Numbered from the stretch's first letter, positions 37,539 through 47,590 are shown. The stretch is DNA of 64,000 bases from an uncultured Ruegeria sp. (GCF_947504215.1 NZ_CANNGO010000001.1:868001-932000); one strand, 5' to 3'. A program made the numbers and translations. The notes: generated from the letters alone by a model not told the origin.

Positions 37539-39518
37539 CTAAAGCTTGATGCGGAATGCCGCAAAACCGTCCGCTCCGTCACCGGCATCTTCTATCTCCA
37601 TGCCACCAACGTCGCTCATGTACCCCCGCGCGTTCGGGCCGGTTTCAAACAAGACAGTGGTGTCCCCAAGCGGTGCGAATGACCAGTTGCCGTCGGCCTT
37701 TGGATCAATCGTTCCTTGCTCAACAATGTACCGCACGATGACGTCGCGATTGGTGTCCGGAGCTTCGAACACCACGGTATCGCCTTTTGCTCCGGGGAAT
37801 GACCCTCCTCCGGAGGCGCGATAGTTGTTGGTAGCGATGATGAACTCCATGTCATCCGTCACTGGCGCGCCGTCAAAAGTGAGGTTGACGATACGCTCCG
37901 CTTCAGGGTTCAAATCCTCGCCATCCGGGTCAAAACGTGAGGGCTGTGAGAGGTCGATCTGGTAGGTGACGCCATCCATGACGTCGAAGTTATACGACGG
38001 GAAGGCCGGATTCAGCAGGATGGCATCTTCTGAGCCCGCTTCGATCTGATTGAACATTCCAGCCGAACGTTCCAACCAGCCACGCACCTGTGCCCCGTTT
38101 ACGCGCACCGCGCGCACTGTGTTGGGATAGAGATACAGGTCTGCCACGTTTTTGATCGCGACATCGCCGACCGGTACGTCTGTGTAGTATTCCGGTCCTC
38201 CGCGACCTCCTGCCTTGAATGGGGCTGCTGCCGACAGGATTGGCAAGCCCTCATGTTCGGTGCCTTTGAGCATCTCTGCAATATACCATTTCTGGGCGAT
38301 GGAGACGATCTGTACAGACGGATCATCAGCCACCAGGGCGAAATAGCTGTGCAGCGGGGCGGATGTTTTGCCGACCGCGCGGCGCACATACGCCAGCGTT
38401 TCTTCGTGATCAGGGGTCACCGAGTCCAATACAGATTGGTCATCTCCGACCAGTGCTGTGATCGAGCGATCTTCGTTGCGCCGCGAGATTGGGCGCGCCT
38501 CGGACGTGGTTGTGACCACGCGCCACGCATTGCCATCTCGTTCCAGCAACAAATCCAACAATCCCAGATGCGATCCCCAAAACCCGCCCATGACGGCTGG
38601 TTTGCCCATCAATGTGCCTTTGTCGACGTCGATGCCAGGAAGATCCGCAAAAGTGGGTGACGGAAATACCAAGTGATTGTGGCCGGTCACCAACGCATCG
38701 ATGCCTTCAACGCCGGCGAGCACAACCGACGCATTTTCCATCCCGTCCGCATGATCGGCATCACCGATCCCGGAATGCGACAAAGCAATGATCAGATCAC
38801 AGTCCTGCTCTTGCATTTCCGGTACATAGGCTTTGGCGGTTTCCACAATGTCGCGCGCTTCGACATTGCCTTCCAGGTGCTTGCGGTCCCAGTTCATGAT
38901 CTGCGGTGGCGTAAATCCGATAACACCGATTTTGATCGGATGCTTGGACCCGTCACCCAATTCGATCTCGCGGTCAAGAATCGCGTAAGGCTTGACCAAT
39001 GTCTTGTCTTCAAGCGGAGTTCCGCCCTTTTCCTTGGCGACGTTTGCCAGCACCACAGGGAACTCGGCCCCGGCCAGCGACTTCTCAAGGAAACTCAGAC
39101 CGTAGTTGAATTCGTGGTTCCCCAAAGTGGCCGCATCGTACCCGATAGTGTTGAAGGCGGTAATAATCGGGTGGCTGTCGCCCTCGTTCATGCCGCGCTC
39201 ATAAGCGATGTAGTCGCCCATTGGGTTGCCCTGCAGGAAGTCGCCATTGTCGACCAAAAGCGAGTTGGTCGCTTCTGAACGGATCTCATTGATGATCGAA
39301 GCTGCCCGAGACAGGCCAACAGTGTCACGCGGTTTGTCTGCATAATAGTCATAGGGAAACACGTGAACATGAATGTCCGTGGTTTCCATGATCCGCAGGT
39401 GCGCCTGATTGTTCGCCGCAGAAGCAGAGTATGGATGCAAGGCAATGACAGCGGCGCCGGTTGCCGTTGTTGCAAGAAACTGACGGCGCGAAATAGGGGA
39501 ACGATGGATGTAGGGCAT
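37539..39518 (-). CDS. cpdB: 2',3'-cyclic-nucleotide 2'-phosphodiesterase/3'-nucleotidase
   Basis: A 659-residue periplasmic enzyme that degrades external cyclic and 3'-nucleotides to nucleosides and phosphate. The N-terminus SRRQFLATTATGAAVIALHP is a twin-arginine signal (after MPYIHRSPI). The metallophosphatase part has TTDIHVHVFPYDYY (D-x-H), VDNGDFLQGN and LGNHEFNYG, then ALSHSG and TGHNHLV. The C-terminal 5'-nucleotidase domain ends with NNYRASGGGSFPG. Length fits the CpdB family. The start codon is chosen to give a short n-region; a longer frame upstream lacks sense. Monocistronic; it may supply phosphate or purines used by neighbouring systems. Confidence 0.92.
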   Translation of the reverse strand: MPYIHRSPISRRQFLATTATGAAVIALHPYSASAANNQAHLRIMETTDIHVHVFPYDYYADKPRDTVGLSRAASIINEIRSEATNSLLVDNGDFLQGNPMGDYIAYERGMNEGDSHPIITAFNTIGYDAATLGNHEFNYGLSFLEKSLAGAEFPVVLANVAKEKGGTPLEDKTLVKPYAILDREIELGDGSKHPIKIGVIGFTPPQIMNWDRKHLEGNVEARDIVETAKAYVPEMQEQDCDLIIALSHSGIGDADHADGMENASVVLAGVEGIDALVTGHNHLVFPSPTFADLPGIDVDKGTLMGKPAVMGGFWGSHLGLLDLLLERDGNAWRVVTTTSEARPISRRNEDRSITALVGDDQSVLDSVTPDHEETLAYVRRAVGKTSAPLHSYFALVADDPSVQIVSIAQKWYIAEMLKGTEHEGLPILSAAAPFKAGGRGGPEYYTDVPVGDVAIKNVADLYLYPNTVRAVRVNGAQVRGWLERSAGMFNQIEAGSEDAILLNPAFPSYNFDVMDGVTYQIDLSQPSRFDPDGEDLNPEAERIVNLTFDGAPVTDDMEFIIATNNYRASGGGSFPGAKGDTVVFEAPDTNRDVIVRYIVEQGTIDPKADGNWSFAPLGDTTVLFETGPNARGYMSDVGGMEIEDAGDGADGFAAFRIKL

Positions 39519-39726
39519 TTGGCACCTTTCAGAGTTTGATCGACGCGATTTCTGGATGCTTTTGACAACAGAGATGTGACACAAAACTGGAAAACACCAC
39601 GCACGTCGGGCTGAGACGACTTACCGGATCAATTTGATACCATTCTCTTAGCCGAGTAAAGCAGCGCCGCTGACATGCTTGGCCCGCGATGGAACGCAAA
39701 AACCACATCGGGCTTGAACCAACGCA

Positions 39727-40644
39727 TTATTTTGCCTCACCGGCTGGCATCATAAAGGGGCGCAGGCTTTCAATGAAGTGTTCAATAAACTCAAGCGTGA
39801 TCAGGGAAGGTTGTTTCAGAACCGGCCGAACCAGTGACAAGGTATGCGGCTGAAAGGGTTTGAAGGGGCGAAAGCTGAGCCCCAAATCCACGTATTTGAC
39901 AGCATCCAGTTCACTGACGATCGAAACCCCGACGCCCTGAACCGCCAATTCGCAAGCCGCAGTGAATTGGCGTACCTCAATGTGAGAATTCAGCGGGACT
40001 TCGGCGTTTTGAAACGTCTTTGACAGTCGAACAAAGAAATCACTGTCGCGCCGCGTGTGAATAATCTTCTCATGCGCGAGATCGGCTGGCGTAACCTCGG
40101 CAGCATTCTCTAAGGCATGCCCTTTTTTGAAGACGCACACAGTTCGGACGTTCACATCCCGGCTTTCGATTGCGGGATGCCCGTTGAACCCATCGGTGAC
40201 GCCAAAGTCATATTGCTCGCCTATCATCCATTCCAAGATACGCTCCGGTCTGTCGGGTTCGATGGTCATGGTCACGCCGGGCCGGTCTTTCAGAAAGTTT
40301 GCGATGACCTTTGGCATGTGGCTTGTGGCAAACCCCGGAAGGCAGGCGACGCGGATATGTCCTGCTTTCCGCTGGGTGATATCCTGACTGACATCGGATA
40401 TCTGGGTCATCAGTTCCAGAACGCGTTCGACACTGGGCTGTAGAAAACGGACCTCTTGCGACGGAACCAACCGGCCATCGCGTCGATCAAAAAGCTGAAA
40501 ACCTAGGGTTTTCTCAAGATCGGCGAGAAGACGGCTTACGGCTGGCTGGCTGATACCAAGGCCTGCAGCAGCAGCCGTCATAGAACCGTTAACAGTCACA
40601 GCCATAAGTGCTTCAAGCTGTCTGACCCTCAGTGTTTGTCGCAT
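39727..40644 (-). CDS. LysR-family regulator, divergent from ugpB
   Basis: A 305-residue LysR-type regulator. The N-terminal helix-turn-helix reads MTAAAAGLGISQPAVSRLLA, and the effector-binding domain starts around GHIRVACLPGFATSHMPKVI. It is divergent from ugpBAEC with 179 bases between, so it probably controls that operon in response to an unknown ligand. In enteric bacteria ugp belongs to the Pho regulon, and no clear Pho box was recognised here. Confidence 0.85.
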   Translation of the reverse strand: MRQTLRVRQLEALMAVTVNGSMTAAAAGLGISQPAVSRLLADLEKTLGFQLFDRRDGRLVPSQEVRFLQPSVERVLELMTQISDVSQDITQRKAGHIRVACLPGFATSHMPKVIANFLKDRPGVTMTIEPDRPERILEWMIGEQYDFGVTDGFNGHPAIESRDVNVRTVCVFKKGHALENAAEVTPADLAHEKIIHTRRDSDFFVRLSKTFQNAEVPLNSHIEVRQFTAACELAVQGVGVSIVSELDAVKYVDLGLSFRPFKPFQPHTLSLVRPVLKQPSLITLEFIEHFIESLRPFMMPAGEAK

Positions 40645-40705
40645 TCCCTATCCTGTCGGCCGCCGCATTTCACCACAGTATAATGCAATGTTATGTTCTG
40701 ACCCA

Positions 40706-40725
40706 ATAATCAAAACTTGAATTAT
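40706..40725. promoter_or_regulatory. AT-rich dyad between LysR gene and ugpB
   Basis: ATAATCAAAACTTGAATTAT is an imperfect palindrome (ATAAT..AA..TT..ATTAT), matching the T-N11-A style of LysR sites. It lies midway in the divergent promoter region. Confidence 0.4.
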
Positions 40726-40823
40726 GATTTTCCGGCGGTAACGTCGTAAAAGTATCAAGTCCACCGTGTACGCGATGCGCACGGTGTTAACTGACGCATC
40801 AAAAATGATGCATGGGAGGAATC

Positions 40824-42134
40824 ATGACTAAGAATCTACTCGGCGCATTGGCCGTAACCACTGTGTTGTCGCCAGTGGCGGCATTGGCGCAGACCGAAGT
40901 TCAGTTCTGGCACGCCTTTACAGGGCGTTTGGGCGAACTGGTGACGGCACAGGTTGAGGAATTCAACGCCAGCCAGAGCGACTATGTCGTAGTGGAAAGC
41001 CACAAGGGTAACTATTCTGAGACATTGAATGCTGGTATCGCCGCGTTCCGCGCCAGCGAACAGCCCCATATCCTGATGGTGTTCGAAGTCGGAACAGCAA
41101 CAATGATGTCTGCCGCAGGCGCCGTCAGACCAGTCTATGAGGTGATGGCGGAAAGCGGCGCTTCATTCGACCCGGACGCCTATATCGGCTCAGTAAAAGG
41201 GTACTACACCACGACGGACGGCGATATGCTTTCGCTGCCCTTCAACTCCTCCACGCCTGTGTTGTGGGTCAACCGCGATGCGATGACGGCCGCGGGTGTT
41301 GATCCTGACACTGATCTGTCGACCTGGGAAAATGTCGGAGTAGTTCTGGATCAACTCAAAGCTGGCGGGGAAGAGTGTCCGCTTGTGACCGCCTGGCAAA
41401 GCTGGATTCACCTAGAAAACTTCTCGGCCTATCACGATGTTCCCTTTGCCTCTCAGGATAACGGGTTTGCAGGCCTTGATACCGAGCTGATGCTGAACGG
41501 CCCTGCTCAGGTGGCACACCTGACCGCCATGGGCGATTGGGCCAAAGACGGCAAGTTCATCTATACAGGCCGCAGAAATGAAGGCGGTGCGAATTTCCGG
41601 GCGGGCGAATGTGCACTGTTCACCGAAAGCTCGGCTGGTTACGCGGGCATCAGTTCGGAAGCCGAGTTTGAATTCGATGTGCGTCCGCTTCCGTATTGGG
41701 AGGCCGTCACAAGTGAGCCGCAGAACACCATTATCGGCGGTGCATCCCTGTGGGTGATGGAAGGTCACGAAGCCGATGAATACAAAGGCGTCGGCGAGTT
41801 CCTGAGCTTCCTGTCATCATCAGATGTGCAGGCCGCGTGGCATCAGAACACCGGATACCTGCCAATCACTGCCGAAGCTGGAGATGCGACACGGGCCGCT
41901 GGGTTTTATGATGATAACCCCGGCACGGACATTGCTGTGATCCAGATGACGGCCAAGGAGCCAACCGCAAACTCGAAAGGTTTGCGCCTTGGGTCGTTTG
42001 ACCAGATTCGCGGCATCATAGATGAAGAACTGGAAGCCGTCTGGTCTGGCGACAAGACTGCCCAGGAAGCGATGGACAGTGCCAAGGAACGCGGTGACGC
42101 CCTGTTGCGCCGTTTCGAATCTGCCAATCAATAA
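40824..42134 (+). CDS. ugpB: sn-Glycerol-3-phosphate-binding protein
   Basis: A 436-residue periplasmic binding protein. Signal peptide MTKNLLGALAVTTVLSPVAA, with cleavage after ALA. The mature N-terminus VQFWHAFTGRLGELV and the segments SHKGNYSETLNAGIAAFRAS, PFNSSTPVLWVNRDA and ALFTESSAGYAG are characteristic UgpB sequences (W-H and G-Y-E-T/S-type ligand contacts). It supplies glycerol 3-phosphate or glycerophosphodiesters to UgpAEC, a source of phosphorus in seawater. A GGAGG ribosome site precedes the chosen ATG. It is followed by a strong hairpin before ugpA. Confidence 0.93.
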   Translation: MTKNLLGALAVTTVLSPVAALAQTEVQFWHAFTGRLGELVTAQVEEFNASQSDYVVVESHKGNYSETLNAGIAAFRASEQPHILMVFEVGTATMMSAAGAVRPVYEVMAESGASFDPDAYIGSVKGYYTTTDGDMLSLPFNSSTPVLWVNRDAMTAAGVDPDTDLSTWENVGVVLDQLKAGGEECPLVTAWQSWIHLENFSAYHDVPFASQDNGFAGLDTELMLNGPAQVAHLTAMGDWAKDGKFIYTGRRNEGGANFRAGECALFTESSAGYAGISSEAEFEFDVRPLPYWEAVTSEPQNTIIGGASLWVMEGHEADEYKGVGEFLSFLSSSDVQAAWHQNTGYLPITAEAGDATRAAGFYDDNPGTDIAVIQMTAKEPTANSKGLRLGSFDQIRGIIDEELEAVWSGDKTAQEAMDSAKERGDALLRRFESANQ

Positions 42135-42144
42135 CGTTGAAATC

Positions 42145-42177
42145 GATGTGGGCCCTTAGCGGCCCACATCTTCTTTT
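42145..42177 (+). terminator. Attenuator-like hairpin between ugpB and ugpA
   Basis: GATGTGGGCC and GGCCCACATC form a perfect 10-bp stem with a CTTAGC loop, followed by TTCTTTT. Partial termination here would leave UgpB in excess over the membrane subunits. Confidence 0.7.
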
Positions 42178-42192
42178 GGGTGGGTTGCCGAA

Positions 42193-43074
42193 ATGGAAAA
42201 ACGCGTCACATTTCGCGGTTGGCTTTTGCCGCTGTTGCTGATTGCACCGCAGGTTGTCATTTCGGCCGTCTTCTTTTTCTACCCGGCGGCGCAGGCCATC
42301 TGGCAATCGCTGTTCATTCCTGATCCGTTCGGTCTGTCCTCACAATTCGTTGGTCTTGGCAACTTCGAATTCCTGCTTAGTGATAAGTTCTACCGCGCTT
42401 CGTTCGTCACAACGGCGATTTTCTCGACCCTTGTTACTCTCTGTTCGATGATTCCTGCGTTGTTTCTGGCGGTCATCGCGGACCGCTTGATCAAGGGATC
42501 TGGTGTCTACCGAACACTTTTGATCTGGCCTTACGCCGTTGCCCCGGCCGTTGCAGGTGTGCTTTGGCTGTTCATGTTCAACACCCGCGTTGGCGTTGTG
42601 TCCTGGTATCTGAGCCAGTTGGGCTACGACTGGAACCATGTGCTAAACGGGACCGAGGCAATGGGGTTGGTCGTGGTCGCATCTGCCTGGGGCCGCATCA
42701 GCTATAACTTCCTGTTCTTTTTTGCCGCTCTGCAATCGGTGCCTAAATCCGTGATCGAAGCTGCGGCGATTGATGGCGCCCATTTCTGGCGAAGGTTCTT
42801 CACTATCGTCCTTCCACTGTTATCCCCTACAGCCTTCTTCCTGCTTGTCGTCAACGTGGTCTATGCATTTTTCGAAACATTTGGCGTGATCCACACGATC
42901 ACCGGCGGCGGACCACAGCAAGCCACAACGATCCTTGTCTACAAAGTCTTTTCAGACGGGTTTGTGGGCCAGGACCTTGGATCGTCTTCTGCACAATCCG
43001 TCATTCTTTTGATTGTGGTTGGCCTGCTGACAGTGATCCAGTTCAAATACGTTGAAAAAAGGGTGCATTACTGA
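42193..43074 (+). CDS. ugpA: sn-Glycerol-3-phosphate ABC importer, permease
   Basis: A 293-residue inner-membrane protein with six predicted segments and the MalF/UgpA-type N-terminus ([20 protein letters not shown]). The coupling EAA loop is [20 protein letters not shown]. The order after ugpB and overlap with ugpE (TGATG) give the identity. It should pair with UgpE as the channel. Confidence 0.92.
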   Translation: MEKRVTFRGWLLPLLLIAPQVVISAVFFFYPAAQAIWQSLFIPDPFGLSSQFVGLGNFEFLLSDKFYRASFVTTAIFSTLVTLCSMIPALFLAVIADRLIKGSGVYRTLLIWPYAVAPAVAGVLWLFMFNTRVGVVSWYLSQLGYDWNHVLNGTEAMGLVVVASAWGRISYNFLFFFAALQSVPKSVIEAAAIDGAHFWRRFFTIVLPLLSPTAFFLLVVNVVYAFFETFGVIHTITGGGPQQATTILVYKVFSDGFVGQDLGSSSAQSVILLIVVGLLTVIQFKYVEKRVHY

Positions 43075-43931
43075 TGGCGTCCCAACAACACGGAATGGTC
43101 GAAAAGCGCGGCGCCGGTATCTGGCTCACCCATGTGATGATGATCCTTGGCGTCCTTGTGATCTTCTTTCCGATCTGGCTGGCATTCGTCGCCTCGACAG
43201 TTTCGCAGCCGGAAATCACGTCTCCGCCCATGCCGATCTGGCCTGGGGATCGGTTCTGGGGAAACTATTCGGCTGCGCTGTTTTCCGGTGTGAATGTTCC
43301 TGTCGCAACCATGCTGTTCAACAGCCTCGTCATGGCCATCGGCATTGCTGTGGGCAAGATCATCATCTCGCTCTTGTCAGCCTTCGCGATCGTCTATTTT
43401 CGCTTTCCGGGCCGCACAACGTTCTTCTGGTTGATCTTCATCACGCTCATGCTGCCAGTCGAGGTTCGGATTGTGCCGACATTCGAGGTTGTCGCCGGGT
43501 TTGGCATGCTCAACAGCTACTACGGCCTGATCTTTCCTTTGATCGCCTCGGCAACAGCAACATTCCTGTTTCGCCAGTTCTTCCTGACCATCCCCGATGA
43601 ATTGGCCGAGGCAGCTCGGGTTGACGGCGCGCGGCCCATGCGGTTCTTCATCGATATCGTCGTACCGATGAGCCGCACGAACATTGCCGCGCTGTTCGTC
43701 ATCCTGTTCATCTACGGCTGGAACCAATACCTCTGGCCGTTGCTGATCACCACCGATCCGGACATGAACACCATCGTCATGGGCATCAAGCAAATGTTCC
43801 CATCGGGTGATGATGTCGCGGATTGGCCTGTGATTATGGCGACCTCCATTCTGGCAATGATCCCACCGGTCATCGTGGTGGTGTCAATGCAGAAGCTCTT
43901 TGTCCGTGGTCTTGTCGATAGTGAGAAATAA
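43074..43931 (+). CDS. ugpE: sn-Glycerol-3-phosphate ABC importer, permease
   Basis: A 285-residue permease with six segments. The EAA loop is [20 protein letters not shown]. Motifs [20 protein letters not shown] and [14 protein letters not shown] are family-typical. Start overlaps the ugpA stop by one base; the N-terminus [15 protein letters not shown] has an alternative Met at residue 8. ugpC starts three bases after its stop. Confidence 0.92.
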   Translation: MASQQHGMVEKRGAGIWLTHVMMILGVLVIFFPIWLAFVASTVSQPEITSPPMPIWPGDRFWGNYSAALFSGVNVPVATMLFNSLVMAIGIAVGKIIISLLSAFAIVYFRFPGRTTFFWLIFITLMLPVEVRIVPTFEVVAGFGMLNSYYGLIFPLIASATATFLFRQFFLTIPDELAEAARVDGARPMRFFIDIVVPMSRTNIAALFVILFIYGWNQYLWPLLITTDPDMNTIVMGIKQMFPSGDDVADWPVIMATSILAMIPPVIVVVSMQKLFVRGLVDSEK

Positions 43932-43934
43932 GAA

Positions 43935-44990
43935 ATGGCAACAGTAACCCTTCAGAACGTCAAGAAGAGCTTTGGCGAAACGGACGTCATACACGGAATT
44001 GATGTGGACATTGCGGATGGCGAATTCATCGTCATCGTCGGCCCGTCCGGCTGCGGTAAATCCACGCTGTTGCGCATGGTTGCTGGCCTTGAAACCGTAA
44101 GTTCGGGAGAGATCAGGATTGGCGACGAACGCGCCAACGAGAAAGAGCCCATGGATCGCGATATCGCCATGGTGTTCCAAAACTACGCGCTCTACCCGCA
44201 TATGTCTGTGCGTCAGAACATGGGCTATGGGCTTAAGATCGCCGGATTGCCTAAGGGTGATATCGATCAGAAAGTGACTGAGGCCGCGAAGCTGTTGCAA
44301 CTTGAACCCTTGCTGGACCGCAAACCCAGGCAGCTGTCTGGTGGTCAACGTCAGCGGGTCGCCATGGGCCGTGCGATCGTACGCGAGCCTGCCGTGTTTC
44401 TGTTCGATGAACCGCTGTCGAACCTGGACGCCAAACTGCGTGTGCAAATGCGTCTGGAGATTCGAGAGCTTCAGGAAAAGCTTGGAATCACATCCCTTTA
44501 CGTGACGCACGATCAGGTCGAAGCGATGACGATGGCCGACCGGATGATCGTGATGAACGGGGGCATCGCGGAACAAATCGGAACGCCGTTGGATGTCTAT
44601 GAAACACCGCGAACATTGTTTGCAGCCCAGTTTATCGGCAGCCCAGCGATGAACATCTTTGACGCCGAATGCAAAGACGGCACGCTCAAGGTTGGTGACG
44701 TCGAAATCGGTCCTGCAGCGGTAGCGGATGGCGCTGTAAAACTGGGTATTCGCCCTGAGCACCTTGTGCAGGACGACAATGGCCCGATCGAAGCCGCCAT
44801 CCAAATATCCGAACCGCTGGGCGCTAACACTCTGTTGCATGGTCAATTCACGGCAAACAAGACAGCCATTACCATCAGTCTGCCTGGCGTCCATCCGATA
44901 GAGGGCAAGCATGTGAACATGCGGTTTTCGGTGTCACCAACTCATATGCATTTCTTTGACCCGACCAAAGGGCACAGGTTGGAACGCTAA
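43935..44990 (+). CDS. ugpC: sn-Glycerol-3-phosphate ABC importer, ATPase
   Basis: A 351-residue MalK-type ATPase. Walker [19 protein letters not shown], signature [19 protein letters not shown], Walker [13 protein letters not shown] and H-loop [12 protein letters not shown] are intact. The C-terminal TOBE region ([15 protein letters not shown]) is complete. It follows ugpE by three bases and ends the operon. The DNA after it turns into decayed sequence. Confidence 0.93.
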   Translation: MATVTLQNVKKSFGETDVIHGIDVDIADGEFIVIVGPSGCGKSTLLRMVAGLETVSSGEIRIGDERANEKEPMDRDIAMVFQNYALYPHMSVRQNMGYGLKIAGLPKGDIDQKVTEAAKLLQLEPLLDRKPRQLSGGQRQRVAMGRAIVREPAVFLFDEPLSNLDAKLRVQMRLEIRELQEKLGITSLYVTHDQVEAMTMADRMIVMNGGIAEQIGTPLDVYETPRTLFAAQFIGSPAMNIFDAECKDGTLKVGDVEIGPAAVADGAVKLGIRPEHLVQDDNGPIEAAIQISEPLGANTLLHGQFTANKTAITISLPGVHPIEGKHVNMRFSVSPTHMHFFDPTKGHRLER

Positions 44991-45064
44991 CGGCGTCTTT
45001 AGATATGTACGTACCCACGGGATATCTTCTTTAAGCTCCAATTTGAAGAAGGAGGATGTAATCG

Positions 45065-45120
45065 ATGACAGAGGACCAGTGAGAGATCCGTCGTAAATTG
45101 CGTGTTCTTGAGCGCGCTGC
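45065..45120 (+). pseudogene. 5' remnant of an IS481-type transposase
   Basis: After a GGAGG site, a plus-strand frame reads MTEDQ-stop-EIRRKLRVLERA. This matches, from memory, the start of IS481-family transposases (MTEDQREIRRKLRVLEHA), with codon 6 changed from an Arg codon to TGA. Similarity fades after about 18 codons. Sequence from here to 45512 (about 400 bases) shows no other gene. Probably a fragment of an old insertion. Confidence 0.5.
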
Positions 45121-45512
45121 GCAAACCGGACCGAGCAGATCGGTTGGACAAATCTCGTCAGCAAAGGCCTTGGGCGGGTCGATGGGGTTCGCCGATATGG
45201 TCGCGATGTAAATACTTCTGGCCGGGCCAGCTGCCGCCAATATCACCAGACGGTCCTTTACGGATGATCGTAGTAAATTGATGCAGTGATACAGAAACTG
45301 ACGGGCAGAATGGCGCTTGCCATCCGTGCTCCACCAGGCAGCGGTCGTACAAGCGCTTGCAAAAGCAAGGGACCTTCCTAGCAATTTACATAGACATGCC
45401 GCAATAGCCTCAGCAGTGAGACCAAAGCGATCGTGTTCCTCGATTAATACAAAGCCCTGTTTGTTGTGGTGTCGCGTGCATCAAATCCGCGGAAACCGCT
45501 CACTCCCTGACA

Positions 45513-46250
45513 TCACGCACGCCCAATTTTTGGACCATCCGGCCATCGGGTGAGATACGCATCGCTCTCGAACGGCGCAGTTTTTACCTCGTGGATCGTG
45601 AAATCAGGTTTCACCACCAAAAAATTCGTCGACAACCCTTTGCTCCTCACTGGCGAGCCCAAGACGCCGCAACACCGGCGTATAGGTGTGTTTCAACCCG
45701 TCAGGGATTTAGTTCATCTGTTCGATGGATGCTTTTACCGCTTCATAATTCGCAGCGAAATGTCGGACCCAACCCAGATTCCAAAGATACCAGTGCTGGT
45801 GGTGCGGGTTCAGCCGGATCGCCAGTTTCATACGCTTAACGGTCTGGGACGGGTTGCCGTCATAGACCACTGGGTCAATGGAATCTGCCAGGAAGAATGC
45901 TGAATTTGGTGTAATTGTTAAGGCCATCGAACACCACGGTTGCCACTACGCAGTAACCAACTTGACCACGGCGGCCGCGACGCTGCCTGCGATGAACGGC
46001 CCGCTTTTCCCAAACTATTCCCTGACGGGCGCGTTCGGGGCACGATGGCTGCAGCTCTATCATCCAAGGCAGGGCCGAACACGCGCACCGGCTCGGAGAT
46101 GTTTTTAGCCTCATGCGTGCCCAAGTCCTGAATTGTGAGATCCAACTTGGCTTCGCTTGTTCGAACAGATTGGCCGACATGTATGTACCGCCGGGACTGG
46201 CAATGCGGATGCACGCAATTCGATGCGCGAGCATAGCCGTAGCATCGCAC
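45513..46250 (-). pseudogene. Frameshifted remains of a class III cyclase with TPR domain
   Basis: Read on the minus strand, pieces in different frames line up as one protein: the end of a cyclase domain (RIASPGGTYMSANLFEQ, then KLDLTIQDLGTHEAKNISEP in another frame), a membrane-like SVAAAVVKLVTA with a stop, and then a TPR end (AIRLNPHHQHWYLWNLGW, GLKHTYTPVLRRLG, FESDAYLTRWPDGPK). The middle repeats and the catalytic half are missing. At least three frameshifts and two in-frame stops occur. Intact relatives are adenylate/guanylate cyclase-TPR proteins common in alphaproteobacteria. Short open frames here on either strand are not genes. The 160 bases on to znuA hold nothing I recognise. Confidence 0.75.
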
Positions 46251-46411
46251 TAGAACCCGCGTCGTTTGCTCAAGCTTGTGTCAATAGATCAATTCAGGCC
46301 ATTTGTTTTCACATTCGGGACTAGTGTGGCCACGCGCCCCATCTCGCCTTGCTTCGCAAAGGGCCTTCAGAGGCGCCAATCTCATCTATGTTCACCTTAG
46401 GACAAGGCGAG

Positions 46412-47557
46412 TCACAAGCACCCGGCCAGTGTTTCAGCCATGTTTCTGATGAGTTGGGGGTAAAGGGCCGGACCCGGCTCCAGATCAGATCCAAGCGGGT
46501 CAATCACACCGGTATTGGCTTTTGTCCCGTCCAGCACGGTGGCGATAATACCTTGATTGAACTGTGGCTCGGCCAGAACACAATCGATACCTTCGTCACG
46601 AATACGGCTTTGGATTTCTGCAATACGAGCGGGGCTGGGATCTGAAGCGTCACTAAGAGAGATTGCGCCGGAGGCTGGGAAGTCAAAGGTGTTCTCAAAG
46701 TACTGATAGGCGTCGTGAAACACGATGAAACTGCCACCGCGAGCAGGTTCGAGCATCGCCGACACTTCCGCCGAAAGCCCATCCATTTCCTCGCGAGCCG
46801 TTGCAGCATTGGCAAAATAGGCGCCCGCATTTTCCGGATCGGCTGACGAGAGTTGCGCTGCAATCAGGTTGAGCCAAACACCTGCGTTTTCAGGCGACAG
46901 CCACGCATGCGGGTCATGTGCGCCATGACCATGATCATCGTGATCGTCACCGCCTTCATGCTCGGCATGTTTTTCGTGATCGTGGCCATCGCCATCCGCA
47001 TGGTCATCATGGCCGTCATCATGAGCATGTTCTTCGTCTTTGCTGTGGTCATCACCATGGTCATGATCTTTGTCCTTGGCATGTTCCTCGTGATCATGGT
47101 CAGTGTGATCGTCATCGCCATGCTCGTCTTCGTGATCGTGGCTGTCGTGCCCTGCATGGTCTTCGTCGCCATGATCGTCGTCATGGTCATGCGCTTCGAA
47201 CAAAGCTCCCTCACGGAAGTCCAAAAGGACGGTGCCGTCAGAGTCCAGCAAAGTCGTGACAGTCGCGCCGTCGGCGAGGGTTTCTACCGCGCCAGCCATC
47301 CAAGGCGTCAGTTCCTCGCCAAGCCAAAACACCAGATCCGCATTCTGCAGGGCCGCAGCCTCGGACGGGCGCAGGTTGTATTCATGCGGAGACGCACCCG
47401 GTGGCACAATCAAATCAGGCGTGCCGACCCCCTCCATCACCCTGGCCACCAATGAATGAACCGGCGCTATGTCGACCGCGACGTTAGGGACATCTGCTAC
47501 GGCTGCACTACCCAACAACGCGGTGGTGATCGAAACTGGAAGGAGCTTTCTGGACAT
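46412..47557 (-). CDS. znuA: Zinc ABC importer, substrate-binding protein with long His/Asp loop
   Basis: A 381-residue periplasmic zinc-binding protein. A Sec-type N-terminus (MSRKLLPVSITTALLGSAAV, then ADV) precedes the cluster A-I fold with PPGASPHEYNLRPSEA (first metal His), LGEELTPW, HDPHAWLSPENAGVW (second His) and FIVFHDAYQYFENTF (third His). Between residues about 122 and 222 lies a run of His, Asp and Glu (HDHDDDHGDEDHAGHD as an example), longer than in most ZnuA. Such loops are thought to collect zinc. It is divergent from zur-znuCB across 41 bases. Confidence 0.93.
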   Translation of the reverse strand: MSRKLLPVSITTALLGSAAVADVPNVAVDIAPVHSLVARVMEGVGTPDLIVPPGASPHEYNLRPSEAAALQNADLVFWLGEELTPWMAGAVETLADGATVTTLLDSDGTVLLDFREGALFEAHDHDDDHGDEDHAGHDSHDHEDEHGDDDHTDHDHEEHAKDKDHDHGDDHSKDEEHAHDDGHDDHADGDGHDHEKHAEHEGGDDHDDHGHGAHDPHAWLSPENAGVWLNLIAAQLSSADPENAGAYFANAATAREEMDGLSAEVSAMLEPARGGSFIVFHDAYQYFENTFDFPASGAISLSDASDPSPARIAEIQSRIRDEGIDCVLAEPQFNQGIIATVLDGTKANTGVIDPLGSDLEPGPALYPQLIRNMAETLAGCL

Positions 47558-47573
47558 CAGACCCTCTGTGTGA

Positions 47574-47590
47574 TTTTATAACGTTACGAG
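47574..47590. promoter_or_regulatory. Possible Zur box between znuA and zur
   Basis: The 41-base divergent region contains TTTATAACGTTACG with the perfect core TAACGTTA. It resembles the GTTATAWTATAAC style of Zur sites without being a close match. A second AT-rich stretch, GGAATAACATGAC, overlaps the zur start. Confidence 0.4.

Noticed and set aside
37121-37549. 142-codon plus-strand frame as a gene
   Set aside because: No recognisable family, no good ribosome site and an open frame also on the other strand; left as part of the decayed island.
43884-44912. 342-codon minus-strand frame
   Set aside because: Antisense shadow of ugpC.
45550-46250. Several short frames on both strands as small genes
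   Set aside because: They are explained by frameshifted pieces of one cyclase-TPR protein on the minus strand.
46853-47455. 200-codon plus-strand frame rich in Val, Met and Ile that looks like a membrane protein
   Set aside because: It is the complement of the His/Asp codon repeats of znuA, which read as hydrophobic codons on the other strand.
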